A stretch of DNA of 64,000 nt from Mucilaginibacter sp. (GTDB taxonomy: Bacteria; Bacteroidota; Bacteroidia; Sphingobacteriales; Sphingobacteriaceae), in the NCBI GenBank assembly GCA_028288305.1, contig JAQBOA010000032.1, forward strand, positions 1 to 64,000, written 5' to 3'. A program made the translations under genes and the position numbers. The notes beneath the pieces are model-generated. The model was given only the letters and a program-made list of their open reading frames with translations. It was not told where the DNA came from and did not search any database. This document shows, in pieces, positions 33,514 to 44,126 of this stretch; the stretch's first letter is position 1; every line of letters begins with the position of its first letter.

Positions 33514-34668
33514 TTATTCGTCATCGCCTCGCTCGATCAAGTCTTCAACTGGCCCATCCTCAGTTCGCTCTTCGTCCTCACTCTCTACCTCTACATAGGT
33601 TCTTTTGTAATCAATATCAGGTTGAATATGGATGATGAGTTGTCCTTCGGTCCGAAAATGCCTGGATAACAACTTGTAATATAGTGTTACTATGGAACAT
33701 TTCAGCGAAGGTTTGATATAGAAAGTTTCCGGGGCAAATTGATCACCAGGCACCAGCACATTAGTTCTTGGCGTTAGTGTCACTTGAAGATTTTCAGAAT
33801 AAACACGCGTAGTCGGAACATAGTTATTCGATATAATATTTCGGAACAGCCCGCCAGTCTTGTTGTCTTTAGTAATGTCGTTTATATCCCCTTCAACTGT
33901 AATATAAACCTTATAATCTTCCAATGTTTCGTTACCGGTATTATGTAGCCATAGGTCTACTGGAACATAACTTAGATTAACCTTTACATTGGTAAAGCCT
34001 TCCTGCATAACAATGCCTGCGGTCAGCGGCGATTGATAGCGCGCAGCCATCTGAAAAAACTGGTCGAAACCAGTATGGCCAATACCCAAATTAATTTTGG
34101 GCGGCGGCAGCCGATAGATTGTCCTTTGCTGTTTGAATTTTGGTTTCAGAACAGCCTCTTTTTCTCCCTTTTCAAACGTTAGTTCTGCTTGATGATTGGC
34201 TTTATAGTTTTGATTTTTAATATACCAATCCGCTGTTGCTTTATTTTCATCAATTAGGTCGACAATATCTTCCCAACAATATAAATGGACCTCAAACATG
34301 CCCGCGGCCCGGTTCTCTATATGCTTTTCCCGCACGAAGGCCTCAATAGGTGCATCCTTTACCGCTGTAGTGGCAAAATATAATTTCTTCAGCGCAGGCT
34401 TGAATTTAAGCGCTTTGTTAATCTCTTCCTTGATCTCGCTTTCGGTAAACTGTTTGTCGGTGTATTCATCTTTACCTTTACATTGGATGGCAAAATAAGC
34501 CTCTTCGCCCGCCGGAATTCCATACACGTCTACACCATATTGCGCCTGACCTGTACGGCCATTTTTCTTGATCTCTGGGCAGTTCCATATCTCGCCCCAT
34601 AGCTTTTTACATAGGGTTTCAAAATCCTGCCAATTAGCTGGGCGTCTCAATGATTGTGGTGATAACAT
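33514..34668 (-). CDS. Mrr-like restriction endonuclease domain protein
   Basis: 384 residues from ATG 34668. The N-terminal ~130 residues form a PD-(D/E)xK-type nuclease in its QxK variant: GQAQYGVDVYG supplies Asp 47 and FAIQCKGK supplies Gln 62 and Lys 64, as in Mrr-family enzymes. The region after ~180 is beta-rich (LSYVPVDLWLHNTGNETLEDYKVYITVEGD), possibly a sensor or adhesion-like fold. The C-terminus is strongly acidic. It follows the large GHKL-ATPase gene in the same direction after 173 bases, so the two probably form one defence unit. Confidence 0.75.
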   Translation of the reverse strand: MLSPQSLRRPANWQDFETLCKKLWGEIWNCPEIKKNGRTGQAQYGVDVYGIPAGEEAYFAIQCKGKDEYTDKQFTESEIKEEINKALKFKPALKKLYFATTAVKDAPIEAFVREKHIENRAAGMFEVHLYCWEDIVDLIDENKATADWYIKNQNYKANHQAELTFEKGEKEAVLKPKFKQQRTIYRLPPPKINLGIGHTGFDQFFQMAARYQSPLTAGIVMQEGFTNVKVNLSYVPVDLWLHNTGNETLEDYKVYITVEGDINDITKDNKTGGLFRNIISNNYVPTTRVYSENLQVTLTPRTNVLVPGDQFAPETFYIKPSLKCSIVTLYYKLLSRHFRTEGQLIIHIQPDIDYKRTYVEVESEDEERTEDGPVEDLIERGDDE

Positions 34669-34841
34669 GTGCAAATATAGCCATGTTAGCTGGGTATGTT
34701 GCCGTGCAATCTGCGCCCAATCTCTTAGGACTGGATTGACGTATTTTCAGCGTAACAATGTGACGATAACACAAACCAACTTATAAATAGCCTCAACAAC
34801 AAATAAAAAAGAGATGCACATTTATAAAAATATTACCGGTA

Positions 34842-37800
34842 TCAAATCTGATGAAACCGGATCTCGAAGCTTTTATAAATAGCCGTGAATTTATCGTTAG
34901 AAAAAAAGTCTTTTCCTTTATCTAGCATAAACAGGTTCCCCAAATTCCTGATTCTGCGCTGTTGGCTGTCTAGCGTGTGCGTGATAAGGATCACCTGGTA
35001 CATATCATTGGTCTGGTAGGCCTTCTGCACTTCATATTTCGTAATCTCAAAGGAATCGTTGTAGGCTCCACGACCTTTCACTTCAACAAAATGCTTATTG
35101 CCATCCGCATCGAGATATTCTATATCATAGCCATACTTGTCATCGCCTTGTGGGTTATAACCTGGGTGGTTCTTTGGAGCCCTGCTGGCGTTTTTGGAGA
35201 CCCATTTCAACTCGGAGCTAGTCTTGGCCAGTAGCTTGTAGGCGACCAGTTCTGCCGCAAGTCCAATCTTCTGCTTCTGGGCGTCATTCGCCGCGCCGTC
35301 GTAATGGGAACCGGTGCTGCCACCACTGCTACCGCTACCGTTCCCTTCAGGCAGCGGTATGCTTTCCGTGGTAACATCTTCTATCATCTCGTCCTCTCGG
35401 ATATCGAGTTCGGCTACAAGGTCTTCCGGCGCCTCGTCGAGACGCAGTTCCGGTTTGGGCTGCTGGCTGGCCAGCCAGGCCTTAAAAGCCTGAACAAGGT
35501 AGGTGGTTTGCTCAAAATAAAAGAGGCTACCCCATTTCAGCGTATCCTTGAATGCGCTTACCTGATCTTCTGTATAAGCTATTTTCGAGGATTTCAACTC
35601 CAATTTGAATTGTTTGAGCTGCCGGAGGTACAGCGGGTTTAAATTAAAGCTCGCATAACTAGCCTGGATATCTTTTCGGTTAAGCAGCAGGTAATCGTAG
35701 TAGGCACGCAGTAATTGTAAAAAATACTCTTCTGGGTCATTGATGAGGAGATCAACAGGGCAGTTTACCTTAAATTGTGAGCGATATTCATCCAGTCTGG
35801 CCAAGTAAGCCTGTTGCTCTGGCCGTTTTTTATCCTTTAAATACCGGTGGATATTTGCGTTAAAACCGTTCTCGAACTTGTTTTTCAGGCGGCTGAGTTC
35901 TGCATCAAAGAGATACCGGAAATCCAGTTTAGGATAAATATGGGCATTGAGTTCAGCCAATGTAAGGTGAATGGCTTGCAGCAGTTTTTTCAATGGACCA
36001 AGGTTTTCTGCTTTACTTGTCTCCCTGAACTGGAAAGCTGAGGAAAATTCGCTTATGGTATTGCTATCGGTTTCCAATAGCAGGGCGAGTTTAGGCAGGT
36101 CGATTTTTGTTTGATTAAAGATAGCCTCCCGGTCATTGATTGATTTGGCCAATAGCACTGCGTCCCAGAATTTCTGGCGTCCGGTCAAGGTCGAGGAACT
36201 TAATTTTTCACGAATCTCCTGCAGGCGTTCCTCGGTGATCTCGCACTCGTGGAGGTATTCTTGGCGGTGCCTGGAATTTAAAAAACGGTATAATTCCAGG
36301 CGATAGCGGCGGGGTTCCCTGTTAGTTATCTCCACAAAAAGCGCGTTGATGGCTTCTGCCATTACCTTATTCCTACTGGTAAATAGGTCGCTTTTAATAT
36401 GGAGTTCGTAGTTCGCCTGGCGATCCACAAAGTAATCAGTTTCAATCGGGATTGGCGGCGAAGTAGCCACGGAGACATTGATGCGAATACTGGCGCGTTC
36501 TTTAACGATGGTGTTTTTAATCAGGTCTAACTCCTTGTCTAATGCCTTGTCGATCATATACTCCAGGATGGCGATGCTTTGCGGTAATTCCTCGAAGTAG
36601 TCGGGTAAGTTACTGGTTTTTGAAGCATCTGTATGTAGCAATTGCCGCGCGATGGCATCCGAAAACTTTGTGCCTATCTTGGCGGCAATCTTACCGAAAG
36701 TTTGCTTGTTGCTCAAGGTGAACTGCGGCTGTACAACCTGCTTAATGCTGAAAGGTAAGATGTCATAATTAGGCCGGTCATCAATATAAAAGATCTCCGC
36801 GCCCCGCTTCCAGTAGGTCGTGCTTTTTACCTCATCCAAGGCCAGGAACCACTGCTTGGCAAGCAAGGCTGTGTCTACCGCTTCTCCTTTCGAAAAATAA
36901 TAAAAGTCAAAAAGTTTGTTAAGTAGCCGGTTGTAAAAATCCGTGAACTCTTTGCTGTCCGTATCCCTGTCGCGGTAATGATCGTATACAGCCGTAAGCA
37001 AGCCCGTGTAATTTTCCAGCGTATCGCCGTCCAAATGCCGCATACCCAGCAGGTCCAGCATTAATTTTTTGTGCGCAAAAGCGACCGGGAAGACCTTGAG
37101 ATAACGTTTGATCACCTGGTTTTGAGGCTTAAAAAAATCTTTCGGATCGATGCCAGTGATGTCGGCCGGCCTGTAAAAATCTTCTTCGCCTTTAAAACTT
37201 ATCCAGTAAGCGCTTTTAAGATATTTCAAAAATCCGGAATAAGCCAATGTCAGCTCTTTAGGTACATTACGTGAATAAGAGTTCGAATTGGAGAATTGGA
37301 TTCGCGATAAATAGTCGGCGCCGATAAATTCCTGGTAGCGGCCCCAGTTGTTGAAGATCGCAGCCGAAAACCAATCATTTAAGTTTGCAGGGATATCAAG
37401 CAAACGGTCATTATTGATGGAAAACGGCGTCGTCGATAAGCCGGACAATTGTATCAATTTTTTTTCGCGTTCATCGCTTCGGCTAGTATAGATACCCTTA
37501 GCGGAAACATACACCGCTGGGATATTCCACACACCGCAAAGTTTTAAAAAAGCAAAAACCTGGTCACGATGCGGCATATTATCCTTGAATACAGCCTCGT
37601 CCACAAATTTTCCTTCTGGGTAAAGCTGGCGTAGCTCTGCCGATTCCAAATAAATCGGGTGATATATCGGTGAAATCCATTCTTCGAGATCCTTGACAGG
37701 CAGTAGAATCTTCTCTTGGATCTCTACCCAGGATTTGTTGTCAAGTTCTAGGCTGTTCAAGTCGTTGAGGATAGCCGCGTTCAATGTCCCATCTGGGGCC

Positions 37801-39473
37801 ATCAGTTTTAATAAACGACGCGTCAGTTGATAGGTACTATATTCCACGATCCCGGTACGGCTCCGACCTTCCCTGAAATCGGTAATGTTGATCTCCGGGT
37901 GTATAAAATGAATCTTCCTTTTAATTTCCGGCGAAAGTTTAATGGATTTTTTATTGCCACCGTAAAGCACATCTTCCTCGCTACTTACCAACTGCCACTG
38001 GTCCGTAAGCAAAACTCTTTTGCCAGTGAGGTTCAACTTTTCATGTGCTGTCACATAGTTGTAGAGGTTTTGGAAAAAGCTGGCATTCTTGGCTTTCGCC
38101 TGCTTTTTACATTCCGCCTCGATCTCTTCGGCTATTTTTGAAAACTCCAGGTAATATGCATCAAATTCATCCAGCAGCCATTTCAGGGTCATCTGGTCTT
38201 CTATGTAAACGAGCTGCCTGCCATTTAGTTTACCATCCGGAAACAGGTCCTTGTCAAAGCCGTCGGCGATCATTACCTGGTCAAGGGTATAATAAGTTTT
38301 TGTTACCTCGTCGTAAATGAATTTTTTACCCTTTAAGTTTTCCACGAAATGGTCATACAGCACCTGCAACTGCTCATCTGGCTGTCTCTTGAATGTCAAT
38401 ATCCGGGTTATATTAGTTTTCGTAGTGCTGATTGCTTTGAGCAAATCGCTGGCAAGGTAACCACCGATCGCTTTAAGGATGTGTTCATTGACTGGTGAGG
38501 CTCGCAGGGATTTGCGTTCCGGGTCGACGATAAAATAACTATGGATAATAAAACGAAAGCCAGAAACGATCTCTAGCGGGTAAAACAGGTAGAGCTTGGT
38601 ATTATCCATGAGCTTGACTTGTTTCTTTTCATTCAGTTCCATTACTATCTTCAATTCAACCGACGGATCATTTTGAAATAATTTGCGCTCCTTCTTACTC
38701 AGCGTTGTGATCGCCTCTCGCGGTAGCTGGATGCGTTCTGGCGGGCTATATATTTTGAAATGATAGGGAATACCGTCTTTTGTAACGGTCATGAGCGGCG
38801 AACTTTCCCTTTTGTCGATGAGATAGGTGATCTGCTTTTTCGGTGAACGGAACTCGACTTTGTTAATATTACCGAGCATGACCAGCTCCTTGACCTGTAT
38901 CCGTTCAAAAGATTTCACGATATCGTCTTCCGAAATACCCCGTTTGAGTTTAAGAGCGACCTTGGTGACAATACCACTGGTCAATTCGGCCTCGGTAAGC
39001 GTTTCGGGATCAAAGTGCGGGCAATAAAAAAGGGGCAGGTCTTCTTCATCGATCCCAGGGTAATCTTTAGCGGTTCGCGAACGGTCGAAAAATACCGAGC
39101 CGAACCTCGTAATAATCTTGGGAATGTCGCTAATAGCCTGGACAGACTTAAAGCCGATCCCCTTGAAGCCGATGAGGTCCTGGCTTTGCTTGCCACTTCG
39201 GCCGATAGTCGTGATCGCCTCAATGCCCTGTTCATTAAATTCTGCACCAGTATTAGCAATCGTCAGCAGGTCGTTTTCTAACAGGATTAGCACTTCGCCG
39301 TCTTTATCGACGGCCTTATTGGCGTCTCTGACATTCTGTATCAGTTCGAAAAGAAACCGCCCCTCGTAAGCTTGCTGTAAATATAGTTCAGCTTCGGCGA
39401 TAGTAGAAAAACCGGTACTGGGCGTTGTTAACGATAATTGATAAAGTGCGGTGACTTTTTGTTGAAGATCCAT
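34842..39473 (-). CDS. Large GHKL (sacsin/Hsp90-like) ATPase with C-terminal NO-VEIN nuclease-like domain
   Basis: 1543 residues. The N-terminus is a GHKL ATPase: FELIQNVRDANKA (N box), LLTIANTGAEF (G1) and LIGFKGIGFKSVQAI (G2). About 1100 residues of helical scaffold follow with no recognised motif. The C-terminus is a DUF3883/NO-VEIN domain: GYDIEYLDADGNKHFVEVKGR has the PD-(D/E)xK-type Asp and Glu1464-x-Lys1466. Such sacsin-like ATPases occur in defence islands, but the mechanism is not settled. Its composition is less AT-rich than the type IIG region, suggesting a separate origin. Confidence 0.83.
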   Translation of the reverse strand: MDLQQKVTALYQLSLTTPSTGFSTIAEAELYLQQAYEGRFLFELIQNVRDANKAVDKDGEVLILLENDLLTIANTGAEFNEQGIEAITTIGRSGKQSQDLIGFKGIGFKSVQAISDIPKIITRFGSVFFDRSRTAKDYPGIDEEDLPLFYCPHFDPETLTEAELTSGIVTKVALKLKRGISEDDIVKSFERIQVKELVMLGNINKVEFRSPKKQITYLIDKRESSPLMTVTKDGIPYHFKIYSPPERIQLPREAITTLSKKERKLFQNDPSVELKIVMELNEKKQVKLMDNTKLYLFYPLEIVSGFRFIIHSYFIVDPERKSLRASPVNEHILKAIGGYLASDLLKAISTTKTNITRILTFKRQPDEQLQVLYDHFVENLKGKKFIYDEVTKTYYTLDQVMIADGFDKDLFPDGKLNGRQLVYIEDQMTLKWLLDEFDAYYLEFSKIAEEIEAECKKQAKAKNASFFQNLYNYVTAHEKLNLTGKRVLLTDQWQLVSSEEDVLYGGNKKSIKLSPEIKRKIHFIHPEINITDFREGRSRTGIVEYSTYQLTRRLLKLMAPDGTLNAAILNDLNSLELDNKSWVEIQEKILLPVKDLEEWISPIYHPIYLESAELRQLYPEGKFVDEAVFKDNMPHRDQVFAFLKLCGVWNIPAVYVSAKGIYTSRSDEREKKLIQLSGLSTTPFSINNDRLLDIPANLNDWFSAAIFNNWGRYQEFIGADYLSRIQFSNSNSYSRNVPKELTLAYSGFLKYLKSAYWISFKGEEDFYRPADITGIDPKDFFKPQNQVIKRYLKVFPVAFAHKKLMLDLLGMRHLDGDTLENYTGLLTAVYDHYRDRDTDSKEFTDFYNRLLNKLFDFYYFSKGEAVDTALLAKQWFLALDEVKSTTYWKRGAEIFYIDDRPNYDILPFSIKQVVQPQFTLSNKQTFGKIAAKIGTKFSDAIARQLLHTDASKTSNLPDYFEELPQSIAILEYMIDKALDKELDLIKNTIVKERASIRINVSVATSPPIPIETDYFVDRQANYELHIKSDLFTSRNKVMAEAINALFVEITNREPRRYRLELYRFLNSRHRQEYLHECEITEERLQEIREKLSSSTLTGRQKFWDAVLLAKSINDREAIFNQTKIDLPKLALLLETDSNTISEFSSAFQFRETSKAENLGPLKKLLQAIHLTLAELNAHIYPKLDFRYLFDAELSRLKNKFENGFNANIHRYLKDKKRPEQQAYLARLDEYRSQFKVNCPVDLLINDPEEYFLQLLRAYYDYLLLNRKDIQASYASFNLNPLYLRQLKQFKLELKSSKIAYTEDQVSAFKDTLKWGSLFYFEQTTYLVQAFKAWLASQQPKPELRLDEAPEDLVAELDIREDEMIEDVTTESIPLPEGNGSGSSGGSTGSHYDGAANDAQKQKIGLAAELVAYKLLAKTSSELKWVSKNASRAPKNHPGYNPQGDDKYGYDIEYLDADGNKHFVEVKGRGAYNDSFEITKYEVQKAYQTNDMYQVILITHTLDSQQRRIRNLGNLFMLDKGKDFFSNDKFTAIYKSFEIRFHQI

Positions 39474-39820
39474 GAAGCGATAAGGAAAGTTTGAAGATAC
39501 GAATGATTTCCATAACGCTTCGAAAATTTACTACAGAACTACTAATGTCCAGGCCTAATTAGTATCATTTACACTAGTCGCTTGGTCGACTTTCAGAACT
39601 TTTCCAGTCACTCGCAGGGCTGGTGGCATAAAAATGATTAACGGTAGAATTACCGGTTGGTGTCGAACAGTAAAGTAACTCTTTGGTCCAATATAAAAGA
39701 ATGAACCCGTTTAACTTCGGTCCACGTGACAAGATCTAAAATTATAATCTATATTAGTTAATTATTAACCGATGATACACAAAAAATACAGTATATTAAG
39801 ACCTAGTCACCTCGCAATTA
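39474..39820. other. Divergent intergenic region before the primase-RT operon, possible structured RNA
   Basis: 347 bases with no gene, between the - strand ATPase and the + strand primase-RT-nitrilase operon. Three small hairpins are visible: ACTAAT (39541-39546) with ATTAGT (39558-39563), AGTCG (39576-39580) with CGACT (39587-39591), and CGGTA (39641-39645) with TACCG (39650-39654). Both promoters must lie here. Some defence RTs use a neighbouring non-coding RNA; whether one is encoded here cannot be told by eye. Confidence 0.35.
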
Positions 39821-40855
39821 ATGACTCCAGAAACCATCAGTAAAATTAAAGGATTATCTATAACCCAGGTTGCAGAAAAACTTGGATTTACTGTGGTGAA
39901 AAAAAAAGCATTGTGTTTTAGCCATGACGACAGGACACCAAGTTTAAACTTTGATGAAAAGAAAGGCCGGTACAGATGCTATGTTTGTGATGTTAAGGGA
40001 GATGTTATTAATTTAGTTGAGGAAAACCTCAACCTCCCCTTTGTAGATGCCTGCGCATGGCTGATCAACCAATTTCAGCTTGTGGTAACTGAACCTTATA
40101 GATTGTCCAGATTTAAAAAAGCGAATCGGGTGGTAAAATATACTCTCCCCGTTATCCAAAGTCCTTTTCAGCCAAATCCAGATATCTATGAATGGCTAGT
40201 CAAACAGTTAACGCTTAGCCAGACGGGTCTAAATTATTTAACTACTAAAAGAGGTTTTTCAAGAGAAGTTATTGAGGAATTGGATATCCGTGATATAACA
40301 GATCCAATCACAGTATTCAACACATTGAAAGAAGAATGGGGTACTGACGCCTTGCTAGAATGCGGCCTTTGCAAAATTGGAGATAATAATATTGTAAAAA
40401 ATATATGGTGGGATTATGTAATCATATTCCCATTCGCGGATCTAAACTATCGTATACAATATTTGCAAGGTCGCCGTCTAAATATAGATAGAATACCTAA
40501 TAAATATATTAACCTGTCAAATATAAGGCCCTATGTTTATAATATACATATCCTGACGCAACTAAATGACGGAGATCAATTATATATCTGTGAAGGGATT
40601 CCTGATACGATTACTGCAATGCATTTAGGATTGAAAGCGATAGGTGTTCTGGGTGCCAGTAATTTTGATTCAGAACTGGTAACTATGTTAATGAAATACC
40701 GAATCGGTGTAATGCCAGATGCAGATACGGGTGGTCAAATATTTATGGATAGTGTCCGGAAAGCATTTAACGAAAAGGGAAAGACAGTACAGAAGTACAA
40801 TATACCAAAACCTTATAACGACCTGAATGAATACTTTATTACAAAAGATTGCTGA
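39821..40855 (+). CDS. Compact CHC2 zinc-finger/TOPRIM primase-like protein, first gene of an RT operon
   Basis: 344 residues. The zinc ribbon has Cys32, His35, Cys53 and Cys56 (LCFSHDDRTPSLNF, RYRCYVC). The TOPRIM domain has Glu258 in LYICEGIPD and Asp300-x-Asp302 in VMPDADTGG. This is a DnaG-like arrangement, but far shorter than DnaG (~600) and lacking its helicase-binding C-terminus. It would make RNA or DNA primers, or bind nucleic-acid ends. The last 29 bases overlap the RT gene, so the two are translationally coupled. A primase for element replication is the alternative role. Confidence 0.88.
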   Translation: MTPETISKIKGLSITQVAEKLGFTVVKKKALCFSHDDRTPSLNFDEKKGRYRCYVCDVKGDVINLVEENLNLPFVDACAWLINQFQLVVTEPYRLSRFKKANRVVKYTLPVIQSPFQPNPDIYEWLVKQLTLSQTGLNYLTTKRGFSREVIEELDIRDITDPITVFNTLKEEWGTDALLECGLCKIGDNNIVKNIWWDYVIIFPFADLNYRIQYLQGRRLNIDRIPNKYINLSNIRPYVYNIHILTQLNDGDQLYICEGIPDTITAMHLGLKAIGVLGASNFDSELVTMLMKYRIGVMPDADTGGQIFMDSVRKAFNEKGKTVQKYNIPKPYNDLNEYFITKDC

Positions 40856-43800
40856 TCATAATAACCTTTATTGGGCTTGGGAGAAAGCTAAGAATAGCTA
40901 TAAACCGGGAGATATTTGGTTTAATGAACTTGAGGTAGCTGCATTTGAAGCAAATCTTTCCGAAGAATTGTCCTCTATACATTATGATATTTTAAATGGA
41001 TTGTATCATTTAAAACCCATTGAGCCAGTGGCCTACCCCAAAGGGCGTGATGATGAGGGACCACGAACACGTCAGACGTTTTGGGTCAGTGTTAGAGACC
41101 AGGTTACTTGGTTAGCTGTAGTCAACATTATAGGGCGTTATATTGATGCCAAAATGCCATTTTGGAGTTATGGAAACAGGCTTTATATCTCTATGTTTTA
41201 TGATGAGGATAAAATTTCAGGCCATTCCGAACTTAAATTCGGCTATTACCGGAATACGACCCGTAATTTTTTCCGGAAATGGTCGCAAAGCTGGCCGCTT
41301 TATCGAAGGCACATTAATGTCGCTGCAAAGTATTTAACTAAGGATCATAGAGAACTCAATGCTGATCTTGAAGCACAGGAGCAGCAGATGATTGAACAAA
41401 ATAACAAATTGATTGACCATCCTTTGAAAGCAGGATATTTAGAAGCTTCGTACTGGAAAACCAGGAAAAAGGATGGATTATATTGGGCTGGCCTCGACCT
41501 CGAGAAATTTTACCCGCAGATCCATTTAGCTATTATTAAAGAGAATCTAGGCAAATACCTACCTGTAAATTATAGTTCGGAACAATTTATGACTTTGATC
41601 GATAGCCTGCTTAATTTTCAGGTCAATCTGATGGGTTGGAATAAGGATGAATTGATAGCCATAGGCTTAGGTGAAGTTGAAAAGGATTATTACCATTTAC
41701 CAACGGGGTTATTCGTTGCTGGTTTTTTAGCCAACGTAGCTTTACTCCAGGTGGATGAACAAATCCAGGCAAAACTTAAGGTCAATCGTAATATTGCGCA
41801 TTTCCGTTATGTCGATGATCATGTATTATTATCGACAACATTTGAAGGCCTCTTAGAATGGATAAATGATTATCAAAGAATTCTCGATAAGAGCAATATC
41901 GGTACAACGTTTAACCCGGCGAAGACCGAACCAAAAGGGCTGGCGGATTATTATGCTTGCCTTAAAAGCGCTGATCAGCAAGGTATTGTAAAATATAAAG
42001 AGGAGGCAAAAAAGCAGACCTCGTTAGATCCCGATTTTCCAAGTCCTTTAATGACGCAAACTTTAGGTAAGGTTTCAAAGATAGCGGGAACAGCTTTTAA
42101 TTTGTTATCTCCCGAAGAAGAACGGAGTTTAATTGCTGATATCGAGCATTTACTGGTTACAGAATTTCCTGACCACGAATTAAGAAAAGACACCCGGGTT
42201 TCATTTGCGGCCCGTATGTTGTCTACACTTGTACCCCAAGTGATGGCCGATAGCAATGAAGCTTATCGTTTGCACAGAAATCTTTGTTTAAAAACAACCG
42301 CGATTAAAGATACCGAAGAGGAAATTCGGAAGGCAAACCATAAGCCTGCCTCAAAAGCGAAACTTGAAGAACAACTATTGGAGTTCAAACTGGAGGAAAA
42401 AGATTACCAAGTGCGATTAAAGACAGAAGAACTCAGGTTAAAAAATGAAGAAGAACGGCTAGCGGCACGCACAATTAAGTTATTACTGAAAGCTGTGCAA
42501 GATAATCATGATAAGGTGCGCCTTTGGAGCCGTTTATTAGAGTTCTTTTTAAAATCAGGTGCGGGTAAACCCAAAGTGATATTTGCTGAAATTAAAAAGT
42601 TAAAGGATCGTGAAGAAACAAATGTCCTTTCGCTGACATTTATTCATTCCCTTATTTTGCAAGTTTTGTGCGCACTATTGTTCGATGTCGTTCGAATACT
42701 TAACCATAATAACAGCTCACAAAAGAAAAAGCAACGCGCGGTCAGTTTCCTGAAAAATTTATATGATAGCGAAGTATTCAATTATTTTGACTCGGAAATA
42801 TCAGGACATGTTAAAAAATATGAGAATATTTCACAACAAATGTTTCGTTTTACAGCGGGGGCTGTCCTGTATATTGTCAATAATTCTTTTCTGAATGAAA
42901 AAGAAAAATTGGATGAGAAGTTTATTGTTAAGCATGGACTGATTGATTTTAAAGATAGCCCTACCGAGTTTATTAATCTAACACCATTTGCTTCAGGGGT
43001 TTGGGCATGGTGGCTATATAGTAAATTGCCTGAATCTAAATCAGGCAAACCACCGTTTTTGTGGGAGATGATGAACGCATCGTTAGATTATAAATTACCA
43101 ATAGATTTAAATGTAGTGTTTTTATATCCTCATCAAATCTCCTTGGCGATATTGACTAGGCTGAGCCAACTTGAAAACAATAAATTAAGCGCTAATGAAG
43201 GTTTTTTGTATGACGCTTATAAACAGATACCGGAAGAGGTAGCGGAACATTATCCGATATTGCATCGAGTGGCAAAGAAATGCAGGCCTTTAACTAAATT
43301 TTTAACTATTGACGACTGGATATTATGGATGAGGAATAAGCAACGTGGTGTTGCTTTGCGGGAGAATGAACCACTGATTTTTGATCCCCGGCTGGGAGAA
43401 TGGGCCGCGCTGGAAATGATTCGGCAGGTTGCGGAAGAGATTAAAGAAAAAGCAGAGGAATTGGGTAGTATGCCCGGTCAGAAAAATGTAGAGTATTTTA
43501 GATATATCCATCCCAATAATTTTAAACTGCCGAAAGAATGGATTCATGATAATGATACCATGACTTGGGAGAACCTTACCCGGCTGCTTGGTGAAGGTAG
43601 TAATATTATTAACTTCCGGGCAATCGATGATTTAATTATGGATAATCGTTTTATCCCGCAATTTGGACTTGACCAGGATAACGAAAATCAAGCAATACTA
43701 CATGCCACGGGTAGCCTTCTGGTCGCTTTACTTTCTAAAAATACAGACCTGCCAAGTAGGTGGAACCCCGTCGGGATGCAGCAGGCGGGCCTCAACCTTG

Positions 43801-44126
43801 CCAAGTTTAAATTAAAAGATTTGGCGATATCAACCTATACACGTGATATTATTAGTGCCTGTTTTTCCAACAGGAATCTTGAAACGCAGTTTAATCTCAG
43901 TTTTGATAAGGCAGATTTTGAATTTGCTGATGACACCAGTTATGATCCGCCGACGTTTAGGATTATTGATGACTTTATCAAGCAAGTTGAATTTGCTTTG
44001 AATAAATTAAAAAACCAGCAGCTTTCTGTTTCTAGCCACCAGCCGCGTCAACTGACACCTATCAGTATCATGCAACTAAGAAGAGAAGATTATCAAACAT
44101 TAATGGAAAATCCGGAGGTAGACTAA
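40827..44126 (+). CDS. UG-type (defence-associated) reverse transcriptase
   Basis: 1099 residues. The RT palm shows motif A GLYWAGLDLEKFYPQIH (Asp224), motif B-like LPTGLFVAGFLANVALLQVD and motif C HFRYVDDHVLLS (Tyr328-Val-Asp330-Asp331). The ~700 residues after the palm include a long Lys/Glu coiled coil (about 490-550) and a large helical region of unknown fold. No maturase or HNH domain and no intron structure are present, so it is not a group II intron RT. Together with the nitrilase gene after it (1-base overlap), it resembles DRT type 1 (UG1), where the two are fused. Confidence 0.88.
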   Translation: MNTLLQKIADHNNLYWAWEKAKNSYKPGDIWFNELEVAAFEANLSEELSSIHYDILNGLYHLKPIEPVAYPKGRDDEGPRTRQTFWVSVRDQVTWLAVVNIIGRYIDAKMPFWSYGNRLYISMFYDEDKISGHSELKFGYYRNTTRNFFRKWSQSWPLYRRHINVAAKYLTKDHRELNADLEAQEQQMIEQNNKLIDHPLKAGYLEASYWKTRKKDGLYWAGLDLEKFYPQIHLAIIKENLGKYLPVNYSSEQFMTLIDSLLNFQVNLMGWNKDELIAIGLGEVEKDYYHLPTGLFVAGFLANVALLQVDEQIQAKLKVNRNIAHFRYVDDHVLLSTTFEGLLEWINDYQRILDKSNIGTTFNPAKTEPKGLADYYACLKSADQQGIVKYKEEAKKQTSLDPDFPSPLMTQTLGKVSKIAGTAFNLLSPEEERSLIADIEHLLVTEFPDHELRKDTRVSFAARMLSTLVPQVMADSNEAYRLHRNLCLKTTAIKDTEEEIRKANHKPASKAKLEEQLLEFKLEEKDYQVRLKTEELRLKNEEERLAARTIKLLLKAVQDNHDKVRLWSRLLEFFLKSGAGKPKVIFAEIKKLKDREETNVLSLTFIHSLILQVLCALLFDVVRILNHNNSSQKKKQRAVSFLKNLYDSEVFNYFDSEISGHVKKYENISQQMFRFTAGAVLYIVNNSFLNEKEKLDEKFIVKHGLIDFKDSPTEFINLTPFASGVWAWWLYSKLPESKSGKPPFLWEMMNASLDYKLPIDLNVVFLYPHQISLAILTRLSQLENNKLSANEGFLYDAYKQIPEEVAEHYPILHRVAKKCRPLTKFLTIDDWILWMRNKQRGVALRENEPLIFDPRLGEWAALEMIRQVAEEIKEKAEELGSMPGQKNVEYFRYIHPNNFKLPKEWIHDNDTMTWENLTRLLGEGSNIINFRAIDDLIMDNRFIPQFGLDQDNENQAILHATGSLLVALLSKNTDLPSRWNPVGMQQAGLNLAKFKLKDLAISTYTRDIISACFSNRNLETQFNLSFDKADFEFADDTSYDPPTFRIIDDFIKQVEFALNKLKNQQLSVSSHQPRQLTPISIMQLRREDYQTLMENPEVD

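Noticed and set aside
40827..44126. Group II intron or retron reverse transcriptase
   Set aside because: No maturase or HNH domain, no intron RNA ends and no msr/msd-like structure; the gene is in an operon with a nitrilase, as in UG systems.
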